Shown here in pieces: positions 14,300 through 22,101 of a stretch of 25,027 nt of DNA. The notes under the pieces were generated by a model that did not search any database, had not been told where the DNA came from, and was given only the letters and a program-made list of their open reading frames with translations. Made by a program: the position numbers and the translations under genes. The DNA is from a virus: the IMG/VR virus record IMGVR_UViG_3300020473_000117, positions 1 through 25,027 of that record; one strand, 5' to 3'. Position 1 is the first letter of the stretch; every line of letters starts with the position of its first letter.

Positions 14300-14583
14300 G
14301 CTTGAAAGAATGGTTTGGAAAAGGTCCAAAAGGAGATTGGGTGGACATTGGTGCGCCTAAAATTAAGGGCAAGTTCCAAGCCTGTGGTCGTGCATCCACA
14401 AAATCAAGTAAGAGAAAATATCCAAAGTGTGTGCCACGGGCCACAGCTAATAGAATGACTGCTGCACAAAGAAAAAGTGCAGTGTCAAGAAAAAGATCAA
14501 AGGCTCAAGGTGTTAGTGGTAAACCTACTAACGTCAGAACATTTGCCAAAAAGAAAACAACTAGAAAAAGGGCTAAAGCATAA
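14296..14583 (+). CDS. Basic conserved phage protein with WVDIGAP/YPKC motifs
   Basis: This 95-residue protein has 29 Lys/Arg. The N-terminal part (about 1-50) carries the motif set GDWVDIGAPK, then KFQACGR, then KRKYPKCVPRAT. Its two Cys could be metal ligands or structural. The second half is a basic helix (MTAAQRKSAVSRKRSKA) followed by GGKPT-like and Lys-rich sequence. I recognise the pattern as a recurrent small marine-phage protein with no proven function. The start uses an ATGA overlap and the stop a TAATG overlap with the gp4-like gene, so it is in the same translational chain. Confidence 0.78.
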   Translation: MSLKEWFGKGPKGDWVDIGAPKIKGKFQACGRASTKSSKRKYPKCVPRATANRMTAAQRKSAVSRKRSKAQGVSGKPTNVRTFAKKKTTRKRAKA

Positions 14584-15257
14584 TGGCAGTTTCAGGAACA
14601 TATGACTTTAACCTTGATATAGATGAGGTTATACAAGAAGCTACAGAAATGATTGGGGGTGAAGATACTCTTGGTCATGAACCTGCTTCTGCTCGTCGCT
14701 CTATAAACCTTATGCTTAAAGATTGGCAGAACAGGGGTGTGCTTCTATGGAGTACTTCTGTTTCTAATGTAACTGTATCAGCAAGCGTTACAGCATACTC
14801 CCTTTCATCTTCTACTGTAGATGCTCTGGAAGTTGTTCTTAATAGAGATGATACTGATATACAGTTAGAGCGTATAACTCCTGAAGAATATCTTCTCATT
14901 CCTAACAAGACACAGACAGGTCGTCCTACACAATATTCTATTCGCAGAGGGCGTGATAATCCTACTCTGTCTTTATGGCCCCTTCCTGATAATTCTACAG
15001 ATATTTTAAAGATGGAAGTTATTTCTGAGCTTCAGGATGTAAATAAATCTGCTATACAAAATGCAGACCTACCTAAAAGATTTTTGCCTTGCCTTACATG
15101 TGGTCTTGCCTACTATATGGCAATGAAGCGACCTCTTGTTCCTGAGAATAGAATTATGATGTTGAAGGCAAACTATGAAGAACTTCTTATGAGAGCAATG
15201 GAGGAAGATAGAGAACGTGCTTCTATGCATGTAGTACCTAGATTGAGGTACGTTTAA
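14583..15257 (+). CDS. Tail accessory/adaptor protein, P22 gp4-like
   Basis: This 224-residue protein resembles the P22 gp4 tail accessory factor type, which binds below the portal and closes the head. The conserved run reads ASARRSINLMLKDWQNRGVL and LWSTSVSNVTV near 35-65, then QLERITPEEYLLIPNKTQTG near 99-118 and RPTQYSIRRGRDNPTLSLWP. A C-terminal helical segment follows (DLPKRFLPCLTCGLAYYMAM, then NYEELLMRAMEEDRER). The order of N-terminal helices, middle beta part and C-terminal helix fits the connector fold. It is the second connector-type protein in the window, about 4 kb from the SU10-like adaptor. P22 gp4 is shorter (about 166 residues). Confidence 0.72.
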   Translation: MAVSGTYDFNLDIDEVIQEATEMIGGEDTLGHEPASARRSINLMLKDWQNRGVLLWSTSVSNVTVSASVTAYSLSSSTVDALEVVLNRDDTDIQLERITPEEYLLIPNKTQTGRPTQYSIRRGRDNPTLSLWPLPDNSTDILKMEVISELQDVNKSAIQNADLPKRFLPCLTCGLAYYMAMKRPLVPENRIMMLKANYEELLMRAMEEDRERASMHVVPRLRYV

Positions 15258-15532
15258 TGGCTAGTAATAAAAACGCACTGGCTATGTGTGATGTGTGTGG
15301 GTTTGTATATCCGCATAGAGTAATGCAAATGAATAGCTATGGGATGCTGGTATGCCCAGAAGACTTTGAAGGACAGTTTGATCTGAAGAACCATCCTCAG
15401 AATAAAGTACCTGATGTAAGAGATAATCCAGCTATTCTCAATCCTCGTCCAGATACGGGCGGTAGAAATCTTACATGGAGCGAAGCTTCAAGTACTTGGG
15501 GATCAACAGATAAATATTGGAATCTAATATGA
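15257..15532 (+). CDS. Small CxxC protein of the tail region
   Basis: This 91-residue protein begins with a possible zinc site: MCDVCGFVYPHRVM (CxxC near 11-14), then a third Cys in MLVCPEDFEGQ near 33, with His and Asp nearby as possible fourth ligands. The rest is a conserved run (FDLKNHPQNKVPDVRDNPAI), then LNPRPDTGGRN and a Trp/Ser-rich end. I recall it from tail-fibre neighbourhoods of similar phages with no proven role. The ATG overlaps the previous stop (TAATG) and its stop overlaps the fibre gene (ATGA). A small tail or fibre-joining protein is plausible. Confidence 0.78.
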   Translation: MASNKNALAMCDVCGFVYPHRVMQMNSYGMLVCPEDFEGQFDLKNHPQNKVPDVRDNPAILNPRPDTGGRNLTWSEASSTWGSTDKYWNLI

Positions 15533-18009
15533 GTGACTTAACTGGACAGCTAATATCAAATACATATAAGCAGGTAATACTTGTTAGTTCGTCTGCAAGT
15601 AATACTGGCGTAGATACTTCTCTGAAGGCTGTGCAAACTGGTGATGGAACTAATACTGCCCTGAAGGTAGCAACAAATGCAGTTCAGATTACTGGTGCAT
15701 TGGGAGTGGATGGATCGGTATCTCTGGATGGAAACTTACATGTAGATGATAAAGTATGTGCAAGTTCTTTCTTTGGAGATGGCTCAAACCTTAGTGGTGT
15801 AACCGCAACAATTGCTGGCAATATATCTGTAAGTAATGCCACGGTAGGTGGCACTCTTTATGTTGGCGGCACAGCTACTTTAGCTGGCGCTACACATCTG
15901 CAAAGTACTGTATCAGTTGGTGGGGCCGCACACTTTGGTTCCACGGTAACTGTATCAGGTGCAGCACAGCTTCAAAGTACGGTAACGGCTGTAGGGGCTG
16001 CAACATTTAAGTCTACAGTTACAGTAGAGAATGCAGCAATACTTAAAAATAATGTATCAGTTGGTGGAACATTTGCAGCGGCTGGTGCAGCTACCTTTAC
16101 TTCAAAAACGGAGTTTGACAATGATGTTTCAGTTAGCGGACGTTTGGATGTTGCTTCTTCTGTTTGTATAGGTAATATAGCAAACTTTGCTGACGATGTA
16201 TCGGTAAGTGGTAATGTAAATGTAGTTGGTAATGTAACGGCTGCATTCTTCTACGGAGATGGTTCTAATCTTACAAATGTGGAAGCTGAACTGGGCATTG
16301 CTACAAACATCTCTGTATCAGGATTTATACATGCTGGTGGCAGTGTATCAGTTAGTGGACCATTTAATGTTGTAGGTGCTGCTACATTTAAAGATGATGT
16401 AAGTGTAAGTGGTAATACAAATCTTAGCGGCACAGTCACAGTAGGTGGTGCAGTAAGTCTGGCTTCGACTCTCAGTGTAGGTGGCGCAGCTAACTTTGCA
16501 AGCACAGTAACTATTGCTGGTACTAATGTTCAAGCAGCAAATGCACGGGTATGTGCAAGTGCCTACTATGGAGATGGTTCTAATCTTACAAATGTAGGTA
16601 TCAGTGGAAATGTATCTGTTAATAATGCAACTATTGGCGGAAATTTACATGTAGGCGGAACAGTAACTGCTGTTGGGGCGGCGACATTTAAAGATGATGT
16701 AAGTGTAAGTGGTAATACAAATCTTGGTGGTACAGTAACTGTAGGTGGGGCAGTCAGCCTTGCATCAACTCTTAGTGTGGGAGGTGCAGCAAACTTTGCC
16801 TCTACAGTGACCATAGCAGGGGCTGTGAGCCTTAACTCTACTCTTTCGGTAGGTGGGGCTACTCATCTTGCCAGCACCGTCACAGTGGCCGGAAAAGCCA
16901 TCTTTGAAGACAGTGTGTCTGTAAGCGGTAATCTGGATGTAGGTGGTAATGTTTCAGTTGGTGGAACGCTTTTTGCTGCTGGAGGAATTACTTATGATGG
17001 AGATGTATCTGTTAGTGGTGACTTGGCCGTTGGCGGTAACGTATCTATTGGTGGTACACTCAGCGTTACAGGTGCAGTATCTCTTGCATCTACTCTTAGT
17101 GTAGGTGGGGCAACCAATCTGGGAAGTACTGTTACCGTAGTAGGTGCTGGTACATTTAAAGATAGTGTCTCAGTTTCAGGTAATGTAAACATAGGCGGCA
17201 CTGTAACAGTAGGTGGAGCAGTATCCTTGGCTTCCACATTATCAGTAGGAGGTGCGGCACACTTTGGTAGTACTGTAACAGTGGCTGGTGCAGCAATCTT
17301 TGAAGATGCAGTCTCAATATCTGGGGCAGTAGATATAGCTGGTAATACTTCTGTTGGAGGAACATTCCTTGCAACGGGCAAAGCAGAATTTGAAGATGAT
17401 GTCTCTGTTTCAGGTAACTCAAACTTTGGAGGTACTGTTACAGTAGCTGGTGCAGTAAGCCTGAACTCTACACTTAGCGTTGGTGGAGCATCTAACTTTG
17501 CCAGTACGGTAACAATAGCTGGAGCAGTAAGTCTAAATTCTACACTGAGCGTTGGTGGAGCAACCAATCTTCTTAGCACAGTAACTGCTGCTGGTAATGC
17601 TGGTTTTCTTGGTACTGTAAGAGTATCTGGCAATACGTCACTGGAGGGACAGCTACAACTAACTGAATCAGCGGCTGCTGCTGTACATACCACTGCAATC
17701 AATGGTGTGACATCTGTATCTCTGAACTTTGGTATAGCACAGAACTTCTTTACCTCTGTTACTGCTGCACATACACTGGCACGGCCTACCAATGCAAGAG
17801 TAGGACAAGTGGGTAGTATTCTTTTGATGCAGGATGGTGGCTCTGGTACAGTTGCTTATAATGCCTGTTGGAACTTTATTGGTGGCACAGCCCCAACATT
17901 ATCAACAGGCGATAATGCAATGGACAGATTAGATTACATAGTAGTTTCAGTTTCTTCTGATGATACTGCTGAAAATATTCAAGCAGTTATGACACAAGCT
18001 TATAGTTAG
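15529..18009 (+). CDS. Beta-repeat tail fibre/spike protein
   Basis: This 826-residue protein is built of many short repeats such as TVTVGGAVSLASTLSVGGAA and DDVSVSGNTN, with Val/Ser/Gly/Thr spacing typical of a trimeric beta-helix or beta-prism fibre. Three insertions of the YGDGSNLTNV type (about residues 81, 241 and 346) mark longer units. Repeats run from about 55 to 710. The last 115 residues form a separate domain (HTLARPTNARVGQVGSILLM, then QDGGSGTV) that is shared with the fibre at 21154-22101. The real start is ATG 15529 (ATGA overlap with the CxxC gene). An in-frame TTG at 15517 is not needed. It should contact the host surface or carry the receptor-binding protein. Confidence 0.85.
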   Translation: MSDLTGQLISNTYKQVILVSSSASNTGVDTSLKAVQTGDGTNTALKVATNAVQITGALGVDGSVSLDGNLHVDDKVCASSFFGDGSNLSGVTATIAGNISVSNATVGGTLYVGGTATLAGATHLQSTVSVGGAAHFGSTVTVSGAAQLQSTVTAVGAATFKSTVTVENAAILKNNVSVGGTFAAAGAATFTSKTEFDNDVSVSGRLDVASSVCIGNIANFADDVSVSGNVNVVGNVTAAFFYGDGSNLTNVEAELGIATNISVSGFIHAGGSVSVSGPFNVVGAATFKDDVSVSGNTNLSGTVTVGGAVSLASTLSVGGAANFASTVTIAGTNVQAANARVCASAYYGDGSNLTNVGISGNVSVNNATIGGNLHVGGTVTAVGAATFKDDVSVSGNTNLGGTVTVGGAVSLASTLSVGGAANFASTVTIAGAVSLNSTLSVGGATHLASTVTVAGKAIFEDSVSVSGNLDVGGNVSVGGTLFAAGGITYDGDVSVSGDLAVGGNVSIGGTLSVTGAVSLASTLSVGGATNLGSTVTVVGAGTFKDSVSVSGNVNIGGTVTVGGAVSLASTLSVGGAAHFGSTVTVAGAAIFEDAVSISGAVDIAGNTSVGGTFLATGKAEFEDDVSVSGNSNFGGTVTVAGAVSLNSTLSVGGASNFASTVTIAGAVSLNSTLSVGGATNLLSTVTAAGNAGFLGTVRVSGNTSLEGQLQLTESAAAAVHTTAINGVTSVSLNFGIAQNFFTSVTAAHTLARPTNARVGQVGSILLMQDGGSGTVAYNACWNFIGGTAPTLSTGDNAMDRLDYIVVSVSSDDTAENIQAVMTQAYS
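16384..16725 (+). repeat. Direct repeats of about 300 bp within the fibre gene
   Basis: Positions 16384-16425 and 16684-16725 are identical over 42 bases and exactly 300 bases apart, encoding TFKDDVSVSGNTNL. The following 25-30 residues are nearly the same in both copies but differ at many third codon positions. The YGDGSNLTN segment also recurs at about 16252 and 16567, 315 bases apart. Confidence 0.88.
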
Positions 18010-18020
18010 GATTAATAAGA

Positions 18021-20363
18021 ATGGTATTTAGTAATAATCTTTTAATGGGTGCTGCTGGTCAGGCAAGCGGATATGAGATAGATCAAAGTATTCGTTTCAA
18101 TGACGATGATTCTGCCTTCTTAGCCAGAACGCCTAGCGCCTCCAATCGGAAAACTTGGACTTGGAGTGCGTGGGTAAAACGGGCAGACCTTTTTAACGGT
18201 TCTGTTCCCCAGATTCTTTTGTCGGCTGGTGACGGCGGCAGTAACGATTTCATTATGCAGTTCGGTCAGTCTGATGATACGTTGAGAATTAGTGATTATA
18301 TTAGCACTACTCAAAGCAACTTAATTACAACGCAGCTTTTTAGAGATGTTAGCGCTTGGTATCATTTTGTTCTTGCTTACGATACCACGCAAGGAACAGC
18401 GGCTAATCGCATCAAACTTTACGTAAACGGCTCACAGGTTACGGCGTTTGGAACTGAAATTTACCCCAGCGAAAACCAAGATCTTGTAATCAACTCCGCT
18501 ATTGCTCACAACATTGGCCGGGGTGCTTATTCTAGCAATGGTTATTTTAGTGGGTACATGGCTGAAATAAATTTTGTTGATGGAACTGCATTAGCACCTA
18601 CTGCGTTTGGAGAAACCAATACCAACGGCGTATGGGTTCCTATTGCATATGCTGGTTCTTACGGAACGGAAGGTTATTTTATTGACGGCAGAGATAGCTC
18701 TGATCTTGGAGACGATGAATCAGGTAATGGAAACGATTTCTCCAGCAGTGGCTTGGCAGCGGCAGATCAAATGTCCGACAGCCCGACCGACAACCACTCG
18801 ACTCTTAATCTACTGAGCAATGGAACTGGTGCGGATCCGTCTGACGGCAATTTAAAATTTTCAACTACTTCATCAGCAACGGGAACTATGGTCTCTACAA
18901 TTCCGGTAAGCAGTGGTAAGTGGTACTGCGAAGTTACAGTAACAACAGGCAGCGCAAATGGCGCACTCGGTATTCGGTCAATTACACAATCTTCTGTTAC
19001 CAGCAATACCCTTGGCAATCAAACGCTGGATTATGCTTATAGGGGCAATGGTCAAAAATTTAATAGCAATACCAAAGCAAGCTATGGAACTGCTTATACG
19101 ACAAACGCCATCGTCGGAATTGCGCTTGATTTAGACAGCGGAACAATAAAATTCCTTAACGACAATTCTGACCAAGGAAACGCATACACAGGAATTAGCG
19201 GAACTTTTGTTTTTGCGGTTGGAGATGATAACTCATCGTCTGCGTTTGCTGGAACCTTTAATTTTGGTGCATCATCTTTTACATACACACCGCCAACAGG
19301 ATACAAGGCACTAAATACCGCCAACCTATCCACACCAACAATATCTGATGGCTCAAAGTATTTTCAAACCACACTCTACACAGGTAATGGCTCAACCCAA
19401 TCAATCAACCAATCTGGAAACAGTACGTTCCAGCCAGATTTGGTATGGGTTAAAAACCGCTCCGCAACGGACAGTAATGTTTTGACTGATGCTGTGCGTG
19501 GCGCAACAAAAATCATTTCGTCAGACGCTACCAGCGCAGAAAGCACAGACGCCGATACGGTGACGGCCTTTGAGTCCGATGGCTTTGCGTTGGGCGATGA
19601 CGATAAAGTAAACACGAGTTCTGAAAATTTTGTAGCGTGGCAGTGGTTGGCCGGAAACAGTTCAGGCAGCACCAACGATGATGGTTCAGTTGATAGCACT
19701 GTCACAGCAAACACAACAGCAGGATTTTCAATTTGTAAATTCAATCCGGGTGGAAATAGCAACATCACTTTCGGCCATGGGCTTGGGACGGCTCCCCGTT
19801 TGGTGCTAGTTAAAAATTTGGAGGACGCTACAAACTGGCAAGTCCTGCACCTCGATCAGGGCGTTGGAAATAAACTCTTTCTAAATACAACCGCCGCAGC
19901 CGCATCGGATACAAACATGTGGCAGAACACAGCGCCCACAAGTTCTGTTGTTTCAGTGGGAACGTCTCAAACAACTAACGAACAGAATATTGCGTATGTC
20001 TGGAATGAGGTAGCAGGATATAGTCGTTTTCGTTCATATATTGGAAATGGATCAACAGACGGGCCTTTTATCTATACAGGCTTCCGTCCCGCTCTGGTCA
20101 TAACCAAAAATATCTCGAACTCAGGTGATGCTTGGCCCGTGGCTGACTCCAAAAGAGCGCCCTTTAATGTCTCTGACGCAACAGTGTTTTGGAACCAAAC
20201 CACGGCAGAAACAACCGGCTACTCAGTTGACCTGCTCAGTAATGGGTTTAAGCCCAGATCATCTGATCATGCAATAAACGAAAGTGGAGCAACTATCATA
20301 TATATGGCTTGGGCTGAACATCCGTTTGGCGGTGATGGTATAGCACCATCTCCAGCAAGATAA
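18021..20363 (+). CDS. LamG/SPRY-domain tail adhesin candidate
   Basis: This 780-residue protein looks like a host- or glycan-binding tail protein. Residues about 20-215 resemble a LamG/concanavalin-type jelly roll: SIRFNDDDSAFLARTPSASN, then KTWTWSAWVKR, WYHFVLAYD and RIKLYVNGSQVTAF. Residues about 290-430 resemble a SPRY domain (SSGKWYCEVTV, then IVGIALDLDSGTIKFLND). From about 448 on, the pattern FQTTLYTGNGSTQSI, then FQPDLVWVKNRS, and later VAWQWLAGN matches a domain I recall from marine phage proteins as DUF7483. The end, YMAWAEHPFGG, is common in that family. AGGA at 18008-18011 is the likely ribosome site. Sampled stretches (about 19501-19620) are near half G/C, higher than the downstream genes. 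Confidence 0.78.
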   Translation: MVFSNNLLMGAAGQASGYEIDQSIRFNDDDSAFLARTPSASNRKTWTWSAWVKRADLFNGSVPQILLSAGDGGSNDFIMQFGQSDDTLRISDYISTTQSNLITTQLFRDVSAWYHFVLAYDTTQGTAANRIKLYVNGSQVTAFGTEIYPSENQDLVINSAIAHNIGRGAYSSNGYFSGYMAEINFVDGTALAPTAFGETNTNGVWVPIAYAGSYGTEGYFIDGRDSSDLGDDESGNGNDFSSSGLAAADQMSDSPTDNHSTLNLLSNGTGADPSDGNLKFSTTSSATGTMVSTIPVSSGKWYCEVTVTTGSANGALGIRSITQSSVTSNTLGNQTLDYAYRGNGQKFNSNTKASYGTAYTTNAIVGIALDLDSGTIKFLNDNSDQGNAYTGISGTFVFAVGDDNSSSAFAGTFNFGASSFTYTPPTGYKALNTANLSTPTISDGSKYFQTTLYTGNGSTQSINQSGNSTFQPDLVWVKNRSATDSNVLTDAVRGATKIISSDATSAESTDADTVTAFESDGFALGDDDKVNTSSENFVAWQWLAGNSSGSTNDDGSVDSTVTANTTAGFSICKFNPGGNSNITFGHGLGTAPRLVLVKNLEDATNWQVLHLDQGVGNKLFLNTTAAAASDTNMWQNTAPTSSVVSVGTSQTTNEQNIAYVWNEVAGYSRFRSYIGNGSTDGPFIYTGFRPALVITKNISNSGDAWPVADSKRAPFNVSDATVFWNQTTAETTGYSVDLLSNGFKPRSSDHAINESGATIIYMAWAEHPFGGDGIAPSPAR

Positions 20364-20378
20364 CAGGAGAATAAAGTA

Positions 20379-20951
20379 ATGTGGAAACATAATGGCAGAA
20401 CAATTACAGTAGGTAAGGCATGGACTGCTGATAACGGAGTTCAGAATCCTGCTAACTGGCATATCTGGTCTGCCTCAGAAAAGGTTGCTGCTGGTGTTGT
20501 TGAGATAGTAGAAGAAACCCCACCGGATAGCCGCCTATATAATTGGTCTATGGGTTCAGATGGTAAGATAACTAAAACAGCAAAGTCTTTGACTGATGTT
20601 AATGAAGTAGATGGTAATGGTGATCCTCTTCTTGATGAAGAGGGAAAGCAAGTTGTTACCCGTGGTGTTAAATGGAACCTAAAGCAAGAAGTTAAAAGTC
20701 AACAAGGTTCTTTGCTCAGTCAAACAGACTGGGTTATTATTCGTAAAGCAGACAAAGGTACAGCTATACCTAGTAATATTCAAACATGGAGGGATGGCAT
20801 TCGTACAAAAGCTACACAGATGGAAACAGCTATAGATAATGCAGCAGATACAGATGCGATAGCTGCGCTGTTTGTAACATATACGAGCAATGCAGATGGT
20901 AGTCAAACTAAGTCTGGTATATTGTACGATTGGCCTGAATTAGGAGATTAA
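20379..20951 (+). CDS. Tail-fibre assembly chaperone-like protein
   Basis: This 190-residue protein starts MWKHNGRTITVGKAWTADNG, a small N-terminal module seen in marine phages. The C-terminal part has LLSQTDWVIIRKADKGTAIP followed by IQTWRDGIRTKATQMETAID. That is close to the pattern of phage tail assembly chaperone (APC/Tfa-like) domains: DW, then IP, then YRxxLR. GGAG at 20366-20369 lies nine bases before ATG 20379. It sits directly between two adhesin-type genes, where such chaperones usually occur. The N-terminal module may bind the fibre. Confidence in the exact family is moderate. Confidence 0.68.
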   Translation: MWKHNGRTITVGKAWTADNGVQNPANWHIWSASEKVAAGVVEIVEETPPDSRLYNWSMGSDGKITKTAKSLTDVNEVDGNGDPLLDEEGKQVVTRGVKWNLKQEVKSQQGSLLSQTDWVIIRKADKGTAIPSNIQTWRDGIRTKATQMETAIDNAADTDAIAALFVTYTSNADGSQTKSGILYDWPELGD

Positions 20952-21154
20952 TGTATTATTTTATTTCAGTTATTATAATTTCTATACTACCAACTGGAGA
21001 GCCTGTTATGGAACGAGCCGTTACAGGTCCATTTCCAAGTCAGAATGCCTGTAGTTTGTATACTAAAGTAATTGAAGATATTGTTAAACAAGTACCAACA
21101 TCTTACATAATAGAAGCAGAGTGTAAAAAAGAAGATAAAGGAAAGGCAGTTTAA
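20951..21154 (+). CDS. Small protein with hydrophobic N-terminus
   Basis: This 67-residue protein starts with a hydrophobic stretch (MYYFISVIIISILPTG) that could be a short signal or membrane segment, followed by VMERAVTGPFPSQNACSLYT and a charged C-terminus with a second Cys (EAECKKEDKGK). The two Cys could form a disulfide if exported. The ATG overlaps the previous stop and the stop overlaps the next ATG (both TAATG). It is a recurrent small marine-phage protein as I recall, with no function known. Lysis-related or virion membrane roles are only speculation. Confidence 0.72.
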   Translation: MYYFISVIIISILPTGEPVMERAVTGPFPSQNACSLYTKVIEDIVKQVPTSYIIEAECKKEDKGKAV

Positions 21155-22101
21155 TGGCAAGCACATATACAACAAATCTTCGTCTAACAAAACAAGCAGA
21201 TGGAGAAAATCCAAATAGTTGGGGACAAATCCTCAATGATGGAGTTATCAGTCTTGTTGATGATGCCATCGCTGGATACACTACTGTATCAATAGGTAGT
21301 GCTGCAACTGTTACTTTGACAGAAACTCAAGGTTCAGGTGATCAGTCACGTTCTGCTATTCTTGAGTTTAAAGGAACTGTTGGTGGAGCGCATGATACAA
21401 TTAATGTTCTTATTCCTAATAACTCAAAAACATATGTTGTAAAGAACTCTGTCTCTTATAATGATAGCACTGATGCTGTTGTCCTGAAGGTAGCTGGTAA
21501 TACTGGTGTAACTATTACTGGTGATTCCACAGCAATGTATGTTACAAATGGAACTACTGTTCTTCCTGTAGCACAGACTACTTTTACTAATATCACAGCA
21601 ACTGGTAATCTTGATGTTAGTGGTAATGCAAGTGTTAGTGGAAATATAAAAGTTGGTGGTACTCTCACAGTAGCGGGGGCAGTAAGTCTTGCTTCTACCC
21701 TTAGTGTTGCAGGTGCTGCATACTTTGGTAGCACAGTCACTGTCTCCGGTAAGGGTAAGTTTATGACAGGTGCTTTTGCTCCTATTGTTACTCTGGCAGA
21801 TGCAACTTCTGTAGTTCCTGATCTTAATACCAGTAATGTATTTGCTGTTACTCTGGCAGGTAATAGAACTCTTGCTGCACCTACTAATACTTCTACTAAT
21901 ATTGGAGCATCTGGTCATATTTTTATTATTCAAGATAGCACTGGAGATCGTACACTTAGTTATAATACTGTTTATCAGTTTCCAAATGGAGGAGGAGTGC
22001 CAACACTAACAACTGCTGCTGCTGCGGTAGATGTATTATTCTATGCAGTAAGAACTACTGCTAAAGTTGATTCAATACTTATAAAGAACTTTACCAGATA
22101 A
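21154..22101 (+). CDS. Short tail fibre with shared repeat and C-terminal domain
   Basis: This 315-residue fibre has three parts. Residues 1-140 are an N-terminal domain (NLRLTKQADGENPNSWGQIL, then DDAIAGYTTVSIGS) that resembles the virion-attaching head of many marine phage fibres. Residues about 148-205 are four or so beta repeats (GNLDVSGNASVSGNIKVGGT, then LTVAGAVSLASTLSVAGAAY). Residues about 206-315 are the C-terminal domain (NRTLAAPTNTSTNIGASGHI, then FIIQDSTGDRTLSYN), shared with the long fibre at 15529-18009. The two probably belong to one adhesion apparatus. Start and stop both overlap neighbours as TAATG. Confidence 0.82.
   Translation: MASTYTTNLRLTKQADGENPNSWGQILNDGVISLVDDAIAGYTTVSIGSAATVTLTETQGSGDQSRSAILEFKGTVGGAHDTINVLIPNNSKTYVVKNSVSYNDSTDAVVLKVAGNTGVTITGDSTAMYVTNGTTVLPVAQTTFTNITATGNLDVSGNASVSGNIKVGGTLTVAGAVSLASTLSVAGAAYFGSTVTVSGKGKFMTGAFAPIVTLADATSVVPDLNTSNVFAVTLAGNRTLAAPTNTSTNIGASGHIFIIQDSTGDRTLSYNTVYQFPNGGGVPTLTTAAAAVDVLFYAVRTTAKVDSILIKNFTR

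Noticed and set aside
16992-17792. 266-residue ORF on the minus strand within the fibre gene
   Set aside because: It is the antisense reading of the Val/Ser/Gly repeat DNA. The Thr/Pro/Ala-rich product mirrors the repeat codons, has no ribosome site and is inconsistent with the all-plus gene layout.
21424-21933. 169-residue minus-strand ORF rich in Ser, Asn and Cys
   Set aside because: It is the shadow of the short fibre gene. Its composition reflects reversed ACT/GTT/GCT codons, and no start signals are present.
15529-22101. Possible diversity-generating retroelement target in the fibre/adhesin genes
   Set aside because: No reverse transcriptase, template repeat or A-biased variable repeat was seen, and the repeats are evenly spread rather than at one C-terminal site.
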